Of a stretch of 64,000 nucleotides of DNA, positions 17,310 through 25,496 are shown piece by piece. How positions within the stretch are numbered: position 1 is the first letter of the stretch; each line of letters starts with the position of its first letter. The position numbers and the translations under genes were made by a program. The notes under the pieces were generated by a model. That model was not told where the DNA came from, made no database searches, and saw nothing but the letters and a program-made list of their open reading frames with translations. This stretch comes from Alcaligenaceae bacterium. GTDB taxonomy: Bacteria; Pseudomonadota; Gammaproteobacteria; Burkholderiales; Burkholderiaceae_B. The stretch spans positions 1 to 64,000 of the forward strand of contig JACCEN010000003.1 of the NCBI GenBank assembly GCA_013416435.1, written 5' to 3'.

Positions 17310-17691
17310 CCAAAGGCAGGGCATCGAAATGCGCTGCAATGGCGCCGGCCATCTCTTCGACCCGGGTGCCGGCGCTGACCAGGTAGAGGGCATTCTTGCC
17401 GGCCCCGGGGGTGCTTGCGATCAAGGCGATGAATGATGCGGCAAGCTGTTGCGGCTGCTGGGAGACGCTCGCCGGGCATTCCAGCAGCGTTATGGCGTGG
17501 GCGCCGGCGCTTTTGGCTTCTTCTATGGCGGGTCCGGCGTCATTGCCGTTCACGACCAGCAGCGCATGCACATGGGCATTGCTCTGTCTGGCCAGCGCGG
17601 CGGCCGCATGGAGCGACGCATGTTCGGCCGTGCCGGCGTCTTCGGTGCGATGGACCAACGCATAGAGTTGGCGTACGGTCTTATCTTGCAT
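17310..17691 (-). pseudogene. Electron transfer flavoprotein alpha subunit, N-terminal remnant
   Basis: An ATG at 17691, overlapping the end of the ETF-beta gene, starts LYALVHRTEDAGTAEHASLH and HVHALLVVNGNDAGPAIEEA followed by SAGAHAITLLE, which fits the N-terminal domain of ETF-alpha (EtfA/FixB). After about 125 residues (ending near HFDALPLG) the sequence changes into Bug receptor DNA. The C-terminal FAD-binding domain of ETF-alpha, about 200 residues, is missing. A recombination-type deletion between etfA and the next gene explains the join. Confidence 0.78.
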
Positions 17692-18492
17692 GGGTGTCGT
17701 TTTCCGCAGAAGTTGGAAGCAAGTAGTTCGCAAGCTGGCGGGCCTGCTTGGCGACGTCTCCCCGAAGCATTTCGCATGGCACCGTTCCGCGCGCCACGGT
17801 CGCGGGGGGCTTGCGCCGGTGGTCTCGGCCCGTCCCGATTCCGAGTCGCCTCGCGGCGCCAAGACATCGAACTTCTGCTGCTTGGCCTGCATGACGTTCT
17901 TCATCAGCGGATGACGGAGCCGGTTGCCCTTGGCGTTGGTGATGCTGACGACCGATGGTCCCGTCAACGTGTATGTTTCATCGGCGATCGTCCCGGCCCG
18001 TTCGACCAGCCATGCGCCGGCATCGGCAGCCTGTACGTTCTGGGCCAGCCCGATGAACGGCAGTTTCCATTTGGCGGCGAGGAAGGCGGGCGTCATGCCG
18101 TCGTCCAGGTCGCCATGCTCGCGCCCGATCAGGATCAGGTCGGCAGGGCTGTCCGGGGCGCAGACTGCGTCCAGGGCGTGTTCGGCAAGCCAGTCCGGCT
18201 CTCCTCGCTTTTGCGGGGGCGGGTGAAGTCCGGCCACGCGATCCAGCCGATGCGATGCCACGGTGCGCATCAATGCCAGATCGTGGGCGCCATGGGTGAC
18301 CACGGCCGTCAACTTGGCCGCCGGGTTGCGATCCCTGAGCTTCAACGCTGTTTCCAAGGCGGCCTCATCAAAGGGGCTGAGCTTTAAAGACGTGGCGGGC
18401 ACAGCGAGCGTATCGAGCCATTGTCTGGACGGCGGACACTCCAGCGGCCTTTTCGGATCGGCGATGCCGGCCAGGATTACGACGATATGCAT
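17681..18492 (-). pseudogene. Electron transfer flavoprotein beta subunit-like gene with a frameshift
   Basis: The first 210 or so residues (MHIVVILAGIADPKRP, LKLSPFDEAALETALKLRD, ADLILIGREHGDLDDGMTP) match ETF-beta (EtfB/FixA), including the C-terminal VMQAKQQKFDVLAP that corresponds to the family's MxAKKK segment. Near 17860-17870 the frame is lost. A coding-looking C-terminus (RGDVAKQARQLANYLLPT to ENDTHAR, stop at 17681) is in another frame and would overlap the etfA start, as expected for an intact etfBA pair; restoring it needs one inserted base. ETF would pass electrons from the neighbouring flavoproteins to the quinone pool. It overlaps the upstream flavoprotein gene by 16 bases. Confidence 0.75.
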
Positions 18493-19877
18493 TCGACCGG
18501 CTCCTCGATATGCTGTTTCGCGCTTCTTGCGGCAAGGCGGCCAAAGATCGCCGCCTTGCCCAGCGCCGTGCCGGTCTTATAGGCGGCGCCATGCAAGCCG
18601 CCCACGACCTCTCCGGCGGCATAGAGGCCGGCGATCGGTTCGCCATCGACATCCAGGACACGCATTTCGGCATCGATGCGCACGCCGCAGTAGGTGCCGA
18701 ACACCGCGGCTGTCGAGGGATAGGCGTAGAAGGGGCCCTGCTCGATGCGTACGAGCTCGCCGTATTCGTGAACGAGGTGCCGGCGACCGAAGTCGGGGTC
18801 GTGGCCTTCGTCCACATAGCGGTTGTAGTTCGCCACGGTTTCAGCCAGCGTATTGGCCGGCACCTCGATGAGCGCAGCGAGTTCTTCCAGGGTGTCCGCC
18901 TCTATCATCAGGCCTTCTTCGAGGCGCCGCTCCAGGTCGAGGATGCGGGTCAGGTTGTCGCCGCTTTCCAGGATCCTGCGGTCCAGGATCTGATAGGTGG
19001 CCCCATAGGGCTGCCGGATGCACGCATCGCCGAGCAATTTGTAGGAGATGGATTCGTCGACGAAGCGGTGCCCGTCCTGGTTGACGGCTATGGCGCCTTT
19101 GTAGACCGCGAGACAGCTGTGATGATTGGTCTCGTCGGTTGGATGCTTGCCGTAAGTTCCCTTGATGTAGATCATGTCCCGGTGGTCGGCGCCCAGTTCC
19201 CAGGCCATCCTCAAGCCGTCCCCGACGTTCCCGTCGCCGCCGATGAACACCGCGGCATCGTACTGCGGTGCATAACGGTGCACCAGTTCGGCGTTGCGGC
19301 AGAACCCGCCGCTTGCCAGAATCACCCCCAGCCTGCCATGCACGGTGAATGTCTCGCCCTCCTGGGCGACGGTGGCGCCGATGACCGCCCGAGTGCCGAC
19401 GGCCCGCAGCAGGCGTTGCGCCGCGGCGGAAGTCAGTACGCGAGCCTTGCCGGTTTCCTTGACGCGCGCCGCCAGGGTCCGGACCATGTCCGCGGGATCG
19501 ACGTTGTGCACTCGGGGCACCGACTGCCCCGATGATGCCTCGACGTGGGTGCCGAACACGACGCCCGCCTCTTTCAGCCAATGATAGGTATCCAGTTGAT
19601 TGTCGACATAGGCGCGAACCAGGGTCTCGTCATTTTCGAACTGCCCGACCTCCCGCAGGTCCTTGAATAGCAGTTCCGACGAGTCTTCGACGCCATCGGT
19701 TTGTTGCAAATCAGTGCCGGCAAAGGCCAGGCATCCGCCGCTCATCGCGGACGAGCCGCCGATGTCCGGCTGCTTTTCGATGAGGATGACGTCGTGGCCG
19801 GCCCGCGTCGCGTCGAGCGCCGCGCAGAATCCGGCGAGTCCGCCGCCGATGATGAGTAGGTCCGTCTGTAAGTTCAT
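18477..19877 (-). CDS. FAD-dependent oxidoreductase of the fumarate reductase/succinate dehydrogenase flavoprotein family
   Basis: The start is placed at MNLQTDLLIIGGG (19877); an ATG seven codons upstream is also possible. About 466 residues. N-terminal FAD motif LLIIGGGLAGFCAALDATRA, then IEKQPDIGGSSAMSGG, the family's GGSS/SGG loop. The capping domain has RFVDESISYKLLGDA, and the C-terminal FAD motif is AGLYAAGEVVGGLHG. The family includes fumarate reductase, 3-ketosteroid dehydrogenases and tricarballylate dehydrogenase; the substrate is a small acid by context. It follows a related flavoprotein gene and overlaps the ETF-beta gene, so electron delivery to ETF was the likely original arrangement. 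This gene itself is intact. Confidence 0.88.
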   Translation of the reverse strand: MNLQTDLLIIGGGLAGFCAALDATRAGHDVILIEKQPDIGGSSAMSGGCLAFAGTDLQQTDGVEDSSELLFKDLREVGQFENDETLVRAYVDNQLDTYHWLKEAGVVFGTHVEASSGQSVPRVHNVDPADMVRTLAARVKETGKARVLTSAAAQRLLRAVGTRAVIGATVAQEGETFTVHGRLGVILASGGFCRNAELVHRYAPQYDAAVFIGGDGNVGDGLRMAWELGADHRDMIYIKGTYGKHPTDETNHHSCLAVYKGAIAVNQDGHRFVDESISYKLLGDACIRQPYGATYQILDRRILESGDNLTRILDLERRLEEGLMIEADTLEELAALIEVPANTLAETVANYNRYVDEGHDPDFGRRHLVHEYGELVRIEQGPFYAYPSTAAVFGTYCGVRIDAEMRVLDVDGEPIAGLYAAGEVVGGLHGAAYKTGTALGKAAIFGRLAARSAKQHIEEPVECISS

Positions 19878-19907
19878 GATGTCGTGCTTCGCTTGCATTG
19901 AATGGAG

Positions 19908-21395
19908 TCAGGCCGTCGCCCGGTTGGCCAGGGCGGCCGCATGGGCGCCCGAAATCCGTCCCAGCACCGACCCGGCGGTAAGGCCTACGCCTCCGGCGTA
20001 CTTCACGTAGTAAAGGCCGCCCACCATTTCGCCGGCAGCGTACAGGCCGGGAAGAGGCTGGTCCTGGCTGTCCAGGATCTGCCCTTGAGTGTTGACCTTC
20101 ACCCCGGCGAAAGTGCAAGTGATGCCGCAGGTGACCGCATAGGCGACGAAGGGCCCGGTATCGATGGGATTGGCCCAGTTCGATTTGGGAACCGTCAGGT
20201 TTCTGGTGCCGCGGCCATCCTTGATGGCGGGGTTGAAGGGAACAGCGGTATCGATCGACGCATTGAACTCTTCAATGGTTTCCAGGAAGCCGCGCTGATT
20301 GATGCCTTCCAGCTTGCCGGCGAGCTCTTCGATTGAATCCGCCGTAATGCGGGTGGCGTGCTTGACCCGATACTCATCGGGAAGCAGCTCACTGGTTTTC
20401 GCGTCGAAGATCTGTCATGCGAGCGCGCCAGGCTGCGCAAGCACCTTGGATCCCATGGTGGAATAGGTATAGTTTCTGAAGTCCAGGCCTTCATCGACGA
20501 AACGCTTTCCTTCCGCATTGACAACGATGCCCAGCGTAAAGTAGTTTTTTTGCTGGTTGAGCAGATTGATGTCGCTATAGGCGGGCGCGTTAAGGTCGTA
20601 GAAGACGGAATGGCAGCCCGTCCAGTTTCCGTGGGGCGCCGCACCGGCGTCGAGCGCCAGTTGGATTCCGTCGCCGGTGTTGTAGCGCGACCCGCGCACC
20701 TTGGCCAGGTCCCAGTTGGGGCCAAGATATTGCGCACGCCAGAGCAGGTTCGCGTGATAGCCGCCGGTCGCCAGTATGACGGTCTTTGCGCGTACCCGAG
20801 AGCATGATCGGTCCTGGCCTTCCACACCGATTTCCCATTCGTCGCCGCATCGCTCCATGCGGTTTGCCCGGCTGCCGTACTGGAATGTGATGCCCAGTTG
20901 CTCCGCCCGAGCGTACAAGGCGGCCATCAGCCCCAGCCCGCCACCGGACACCTCGACCGTGAGGCCTCCCCAGAATTTCTGCTTCCCATCCACCTTGAAC
21001 GATTGGCGGCCATAGATGGGAACGAATCGGGCGCCAAGGGTGCGCAGCCATTGCATGGCCGGCAGGCTTTCGGTCACCACGGTGTCCAGGACGTCGGCGT
21101 CCGCCCTGTAACCGCTCATGGCGACGACTTCTTCGAAGAACTGGTCTTCCGTGTAAGTGCCGAAGTCGCTGTTCTTGATTTCCTCGGGATGCAGGTCGGG
21201 CACGAGCGTCAGCAAGTCGTCGATACCGCGGTAAGCGATCCGGAACGCGCCGCCGGTGAACGCGGAATTCCCGCCCCGATTGCCCTTTGGCGCGCGTTCA
21301 ATCACCAGAACGCTGGCGCCTTGCTCATGAGCCGCGATTGCCGCGCATAAGGCCGCGTTGCCTCCGCCTACTACTGCTACATCGTATGAATCCAT
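19908..21395 (-). pseudogene. TcuA-like FAD-dependent (tricarballylate-type) dehydrogenase interrupted by an in-frame TGA
   Basis: The frame starts at 21395 with YDVAVVGGGNAALCAAIAAH and RAPKGNRGGNSAFTGGAFR, the FAD motif and R-G-G-N-S signature of TcuA and relatives. It runs 326 codons to ...SKVLAQPGALA, then TGA at 20417-20415. The same frame continues without any shift (QIFDAKTSELLPDEYR, FVAYAVTCGITCTFAGVKVN, GLYAAGEMVGGLYYVKYAGG) to a normal stop at 19908. The total of 495 codons is the family's usual length. The TGA most likely replaces TGG (Trp). The catalytic and second FAD segments are after the stop, so the shortened product should be inactive unless the stop is read through. Confidence 0.85.
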
Positions 21396-21506
21396 GGTTT
21401 ATTCAATCCCAGTTGTACGCTATACGGGCAGTGTAGGCGTCGGAACTGGGGCGAGTAAGCACCGGGATTCGAAAGCATTATTCGATTAATTTGAAAAAGA
21501 GGGGAT

Positions 21507-21536
21507 GGGGTCAGACCCCGTACGGGGTCTGACCCC
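21507..21536. repeat. GGGGTCAGACCCC palindromic repeat
   Basis: The full 30-base unit, centre GTAC, between the TPP enzyme gene and the TcuA-like gene within the minus-strand operon. Confidence 0.95.
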
Positions 21537-21553
21537 GTTTCGATATAAAGCCT

Positions 21554-21640
21554 GGGGTCAGACCCCGCATGGGGTCTGACCCCTCAACTTCTCAAGGAAG
21601 GACCCTGCATGGGGTCTGACCCCTCAGCTTCTCAAGGAAG
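21554..21640. repeat. GGGGTCAGACCCC repeat followed by a tandem duplication of about 40 bases
   Basis: A 30-base palindrome (21554-21583, centre GCAT) is followed by CTCAACTTCTCAAGGAAG. A second copy of its right half plus the same flank (GACCCTGCAT at 21601, then CTCAGCTTCTCAAGGAAG) follows directly. The second copy holds the true 3' end and stop codon of the TPP enzyme gene, so the duplication took in the end of a gene. Confidence 0.85.
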
Positions 21641-23179
21641 CAGCGCCTCGATCAAGAACGGCCCTTCGTGCGCGCAAGCGTTTCGGAACGCTCGCGCGAA
21701 TCCGCTGACGGTGTTGACGCTCACCGCCGGAATGCCGTGGCCTCGGGCGAGCGACACCCAGTCGAGCGCGGGGCGTTCCAGGTCAAGCATGCTGTGCGCT
21801 TGTTCGCCCGGGGCATCGATGCCCACGCCTTTCAGTTCGCCGTGCAGAATGCGGTAGCTGCGATTCGCCAGGATGATGGTGACGACGTCGAGTTGCTCCC
21901 TCGCTTGCGTCCAGAGCGCTTGCAGCGTGTACATGCCGCTGCCGTCGCCTTCGAAACAGATGACTTTGCGATCCGGGCAGGCGACGGCGGCACCGGTGGC
22001 CATGGGCAGGCCCGAGCCGATCGCACCTCCTGTGATTTGCAGGAAGTCGTGGGGTGCGGCGCCGTCGGTGAACTTGAAAAGCGAGCGGCCGGACGAGACC
22101 GATTCATCGACAATGATTGCGTTCTCGGGCAACAGAGTCGCCATGGCCTGCATGATGGTGTCGGGATCGAGCCGGTCGGTATCAGGCATTTCCGGGCGAC
22201 GCGCCTCGGCGACTGCCTGCCCCTGTGCAGGGCAGCCGAGTTCATCGGCCAGCCATGCCAGGGCATGCATGGTGTCTCCGCCCGGCTCCAGCAGCGAAAT
22301 GACCTCGCAATCGGCGGGCATGAGAAGGCGCGGCTTGTTGGGATAGCCAAAGAAGGCGGCGGGCGGATGGCTGCCGACCAGGACGAGGGTTTCGATGTCG
22401 CGCAGCATCTGCACGGCCAAGTCGATATTGAACGGTATTCTGGGAACGACGAGATGGCTGCGTCCGCGTGCGAAACGGCGATTGGACTGCTGTGCAAACA
22501 GCTGCACGTTCGGCTTGCCGATGAAGCGCGACAGCAAGCGCAGACCTTCGGATTCGACGGCAGGCCCGCTTACCAGCAGTCCGACCCGCTTGCCGGAGCG
22601 GACGGCTTGCACCGCGCGAGCAATGGCGTTGACATCCGCTTGCAGCAAGGGTTCCGGCGCCTGCGCCACGCGGGGTTCGTCGCCGGGAGCCCATGCGGTG
22701 TCGGCGGGCAGGATCAGGGTGGCGATCTGCCCGTCGCGCGATCGGGCGGCAGTGACCGCCTCGGCGGCGTCCCGTGCGATGGACTGCTGTCCGCCGACCT
22801 TGTACCAATCGGATATCAGGGCCGCCGTGGCCGGCAGATCGCTGCGCAGCGGGCTTTCATATTGGAGATGGTCGCTGGCGTGCTCGCCCACGATATTCAG
22901 AATCGGCGTTCGCGCTTTGCGGGCATTGTGCAGGTTCGCGATGCCATTGGCCAGTCCGGGCCCCAGGTGCAGCAAAGTCGTAGCCGGTTTTCCCGCCATC
23001 CGTCCGTAGCCGTCCGCAGCGCCGGTCACGACGCCTTCGAACAGGCCGAGCACGCAGCGCATGCCGGGCACCCGGTCCAGGGCGGCAACGAAGTGCATCT
23101 CGGAGGTGCCGGGGTTGGCAAAGCAGACATCGATCTCGGATGCGAGCAGGGTTTTGACTAGGGACTCAGCGCCGTTCAT
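21632..23179 (-). CDS. Thiamine-diphosphate-dependent decarboxylase, acetolactate synthase/benzoylformate decarboxylase-like
   Basis: 515 residues. N-terminal TPP domain AESLVKTLLASEIDVCFANP with the catalytic Glu in LGLFEGVVTGAADGYGRMAG; a central domain with VGLLVSGPAVESEGLRL; and a C-terminal TPP motif EGDGSGMYTLQALWTQAREQ ending in LANRSYRI. The length (about 515) is shorter than IlvB and close to benzoylformate-decarboxylase-type enzymes, so a 2-oxoacid decarboxylase is likely; the substrate is unknown. It lies 80 bases after a Bug receptor gene and before two flavoprotein genes on the same strand, suggesting import, oxidation and decarboxylation of an organic acid as one pathway. Confidence 0.88.
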   Translation of the reverse strand: MNGAESLVKTLLASEIDVCFANPGTSEMHFVAALDRVPGMRCVLGLFEGVVTGAADGYGRMAGKPATTLLHLGPGLANGIANLHNARKARTPILNIVGEHASDHLQYESPLRSDLPATAALISDWYKVGGQQSIARDAAEAVTAARSRDGQIATLILPADTAWAPGDEPRVAQAPEPLLQADVNAIARAVQAVRSGKRVGLLVSGPAVESEGLRLLSRFIGKPNVQLFAQQSNRRFARGRSHLVVPRIPFNIDLAVQMLRDIETLVLVGSHPPAAFFGYPNKPRLLMPADCEVISLLEPGGDTMHALAWLADELGCPAQGQAVAEARRPEMPDTDRLDPDTIMQAMATLLPENAIIVDESVSSGRSLFKFTDGAAPHDFLQITGGAIGSGLPMATGAAVACPDRKVICFEGDGSGMYTLQALWTQAREQLDVVTIILANRSYRILHGELKGVGIDAPGEQAHSMLDLERPALDWVSLARGHGIPAVSVNTVSGFARAFRNACAHEGPFLIEALLP

Positions 23180-23259
23180 GGGGCAACCTCATTCATTAAA
23201 AAGAAGGGCAAGGCGATGCGGCCACCGCCCTGCCCGTTGACGGGAATATGGAAGCTTGC

Positions 23260-24231
23260 TTACTGCGTGGTGATGTTGTTCTCTTTCACGACTTTCATCC
23301 AGCGCTTGCGCTCGCCGGACATATAGGCGGCGGCATCTTCCGATGAGCGGCCATCGGGCGTAACGCCCAGGCTCAAGAGCTTGTCCTTGATCTGGGGCTC
23401 GGCCAGCACGTCGGCGAAGGCTTTCTGAAGGGTCGCGATGCGTTCGGGAGGCGTTCCGCCCGGTGCGATGACTCCGTACCAGTTCGTCACTTCGTAGCCG
23501 GGGACGCTTTCGCCGATGGTGGGCACGTCGGGCATGACGGGGGAGCGCTCTTTCCCCGTGGTGCCCAGCGCAAGCAATTGCCCGGACTGCACAAAAGGCA
23601 GGCCGATGGCCGTGGCTTCGAACGTTACGTGCACCTGGCCGCCGACCACGTCCTTGACGGCGGGATTGCTTCCGCTATACGGAATGTGAGTCAGCTTGGC
23701 GCCGGTTGCGGTTTTGAAAAGTTCGCCGGCCATGTGCGGCAATCCGCCGTTGCCGCTGGAGGAAAAATTGATCTCGTCGGGATGCGCTTTGGCGTAGCTG
23801 ACCAGTTCAGAGACGGATTTGAAGGGGGACTTCGGATTGGCATACAGCACCATGCCGGAGGCTCCCACGACCGTGACCGCCGCCACGTCCTTGTCCATGT
23901 CTGCATTGAAGTCCTTGACCAGCCCGGGCGAGATGCTCAGGTTGCCCATCGTGCCCATGAGCAATGTGTACCCATCCGGCTCCGATTTCAGCAACTGCTG
24001 CAGCGCGATGATGCCGCCCGCGCCTGCCTTGTTTTCAATGACCACCGACTGCCCCAGCCGCTCGCTGAGCCGAGGGGCGATCAGCCGGCCGATGGTGTCG
24101 ATGGCGCCGCCGGGCGGGAAGCCGATCATGACGCGTATGGGGCGTTCCGGGTAGGCAGCGTTGACTTGGCCGCTTGGCGCGATGGCCGCCACGCCGGCGA
24201 TGAGTGCGAGTCCGCAAGCGAATTTTTTCAT
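23260..24231 (-). CDS. Bug-type (TTT) periplasmic solute receptor
   Basis: The ATG at 24231 (MKKFACGLALIAGVAAIAPS, signal peptide) has GGAGA five to six bases upstream and is chosen over an ATG seven codons further up. About 323 residues. Landmarks are YPERPIRVMIGFPPGGAIDT, the canonical PPGG-x2-D binding loop, then VVIENKAGAGG, DGYTLLMGTMGN, THIPYSGSNPAVKDVVGGQV and PDVPTIGESVPGYEVTNWYG. First gene of the decaying minus-strand operon (Bug, TPP enzyme, two flavoproteins, ETF). It is divergent from the BNR-repeat gene; the 207-base gap carries an FNR-type box. Confidence 0.95.
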   Translation of the reverse strand: MKKFACGLALIAGVAAIAPSGQVNAAYPERPIRVMIGFPPGGAIDTIGRLIAPRLSERLGQSVVIENKAGAGGIIALQQLLKSEPDGYTLLMGTMGNLSISPGLVKDFNADMDKDVAAVTVVGASGMVLYANPKSPFKSVSELVSYAKAHPDEINFSSSGNGGLPHMAGELFKTATGAKLTHIPYSGSNPAVKDVVGGQVHVTFEATAIGLPFVQSGQLLALGTTGKERSPVMPDVPTIGESVPGYEVTNWYGVIAPGGTPPERIATLQKAFADVLAEPQIKDKLLSLGVTPDGRSSEDAAAYMSGERKRWMKVVKENNITTQ

Positions 24232-24338
24232 GTCTTCTCCGGTCTCCTTCAATAAGAGAATAGTTATTGAATAGAGAAAATTAATTTATAAGTGGATGAA
24301 TCATCTGGATTGACTGTTAGCGTAAGCCAATCACAGAA

Positions 24339-24352
24339 TTGATTTGAATCAA
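24339..24352. promoter_or_regulatory. Candidate FNR/ANR box
   Basis: TTGATTTGAATCAA is a perfect TTGAT-N4-ATCAA site, part of a 16-base palindrome (ATTGATT-TG-AATCAAT). It lies between the divergent Bug (start 24231) and BNR-repeat (start 24439) genes. Confidence 0.6.
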
Positions 24353-24361
24353 TATAAAAAT

Positions 24362-24379
24362 ATTACCATATAGCGAGAT
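24362..24379. promoter_or_regulatory. Shared upstream motif A (possible IclR site) before the BNR-repeat gene
   Basis: ATTACCATATAGCGAGAT matches 15 of 18 bases with the sequence at 27038-27055 in the promoter region of the IclR/isomerase pair. In both places it is preceded by AAAAAT. Confidence 0.5.
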
Positions 24380-24438
24380 TTATTGTATATTTCGACCTTT
24401 GCGCGGGACTTCGCGCAGGACCATGAAAGGGGAAAGCA

Positions 24439-25461
24439 ATGGGAAGGCGCATAGAGGCCTATGCGGGCACCGCCGGCCACTCGGCGTGGTTCAGTGAGGA
24501 TCAAGGGCAGACATGGGTGCATCCCAACAGCCATTCCGGGATGTACCTGGAAGCGCGGGTCTGGACATACAGCAGCCATGTCGGACAGCCGACGGTGTTA
24601 TGGGCGGGTACCGACATGGGCTTGTTCCGCTGGGACGAGTCGACCACGCGCTGGACGCCTGTGGCCTCTCCATTGAAAGACGTGTGGTCGGTGGTCCAGC
24701 ATCCGGATGATCCCGACCTGCTGATTGCCGGTGGCCGGCCGGCCGAACTCTATCGTTCAGAGGACGGGGGCGCCAGCTGGGTCGGCGTCCCCGCGCCCGG
24801 CATGGCTGATTTTTCTCCCATCAACCAGGGGCCGACCCGGGTGACGCAAATCCTCGTCGATCCCTTCGATCGCGACATCGTATGGGCTTCCATTGAAATC
24901 GGCGGCATCTTCCGCAGCGGTGACCGAGGGAGGACCTGGGAGGCCCGCATCGAGGGATTGATTTCGCTTGATGTGCACGGCTTGGCAATCATTCGCAATG
25001 GACGTGGCCGTCGTGTCATGTTCGCAACCACCAACCAGGGCCTGCACCGCAGCGATGACGACGGTGAAACCTGGGCATTCCAGAAACTGGACTCGCCTTG
25101 GCAATATACGCGCGCCGTGGTTCCCAGGGTCGATACGGATCGGGTTCTGTTCCTGACCAACGGAAACGGGCCGCCGGGAAACGACGGCAAGCTGCTGCGC
25201 AGCGATGACTACGGTGACAGCTGGCATGAAGCCGCTTTGCCGGGCAAGCTGAACAGCACGGTGTGGTGTGTGGCGACCCATGCTCATGATCCGATGCTGC
25301 TGTTTGTGTGCACGAATCTCGGACAGCTGTTTCGCAGCCGGGATGGCGGCGACACCTGGGAACGCATGCCGCATGAATTCGGCGAATTGCGCGCGCTGCA
25401 CTGGCGTTGGGCCGAGATCCCGGAAGGGCGCCCAGCGCATTCGATCACGGTTCGCAAGTAA
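24439..25461 (+). CDS. BNR/Asp-box repeat beta-propeller protein (sialidase-fold, function unknown)
   Basis: 340 residues with six Asp-box motifs of the form S-x-D-x-G-x-T/S-W: SEDQGQTW, SEDGGASW, SGDRGRTW, SDDDGETW, SDDYGDSW and SRDGGDTW, roughly evenly spaced. This indicates a beta-propeller like those of sialidases and photosystem-assembly factor Ycf48. There is no signal peptide and no recognisable sialidase catalytic Arg triad, so glycosidase activity should not be assumed. It is followed 35 bases later by a carboxymuconolactone decarboxylase-family gene on the same strand, probably one operon. The start ATG follows GGGGAAAGC. Confidence 0.8.
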   Translation: MGRRIEAYAGTAGHSAWFSEDQGQTWVHPNSHSGMYLEARVWTYSSHVGQPTVLWAGTDMGLFRWDESTTRWTPVASPLKDVWSVVQHPDDPDLLIAGGRPAELYRSEDGGASWVGVPAPGMADFSPINQGPTRVTQILVDPFDRDIVWASIEIGGIFRSGDRGRTWEARIEGLISLDVHGLAIIRNGRGRRVMFATTNQGLHRSDDDGETWAFQKLDSPWQYTRAVVPRVDTDRVLFLTNGNGPPGNDGKLLRSDDYGDSWHEAALPGKLNSTVWCVATHAHDPMLLFVCTNLGQLFRSRDGGDTWERMPHEFGELRALHWRWAEIPEGRPAHSITVRK

Positions 25462-25496
25462 GTGCCGACCCACATGAATCAACCTAGGAAGAGACC

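Noticed and set aside
16320-17393. A 357-codon frame taken as one intact Bug receptor
   Set aside because: Only its middle third matches the family; both ends are out of frame, and matching sequence lies in the other two frames.
20415-20417. TGA as a selenocysteine codon in the TcuA-like gene
   Set aside because: The family has no selenocysteine at this place and no SECIS-like structure was apparent; a mutation of TGG or a sequencing error is simpler.
21668-23161. 497-codon open frame on the plus strand opposite the TPP decarboxylase gene
   Set aside because: The minus-strand frame carries all TPP-enzyme motifs in order; the plus-strand product matches nothing and is a GC-driven shadow.
24439-25461. 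Secreted sialidase
   Set aside because: No signal peptide and no sialidase Arg triad or FRIP motif; only the Asp-boxes are present.
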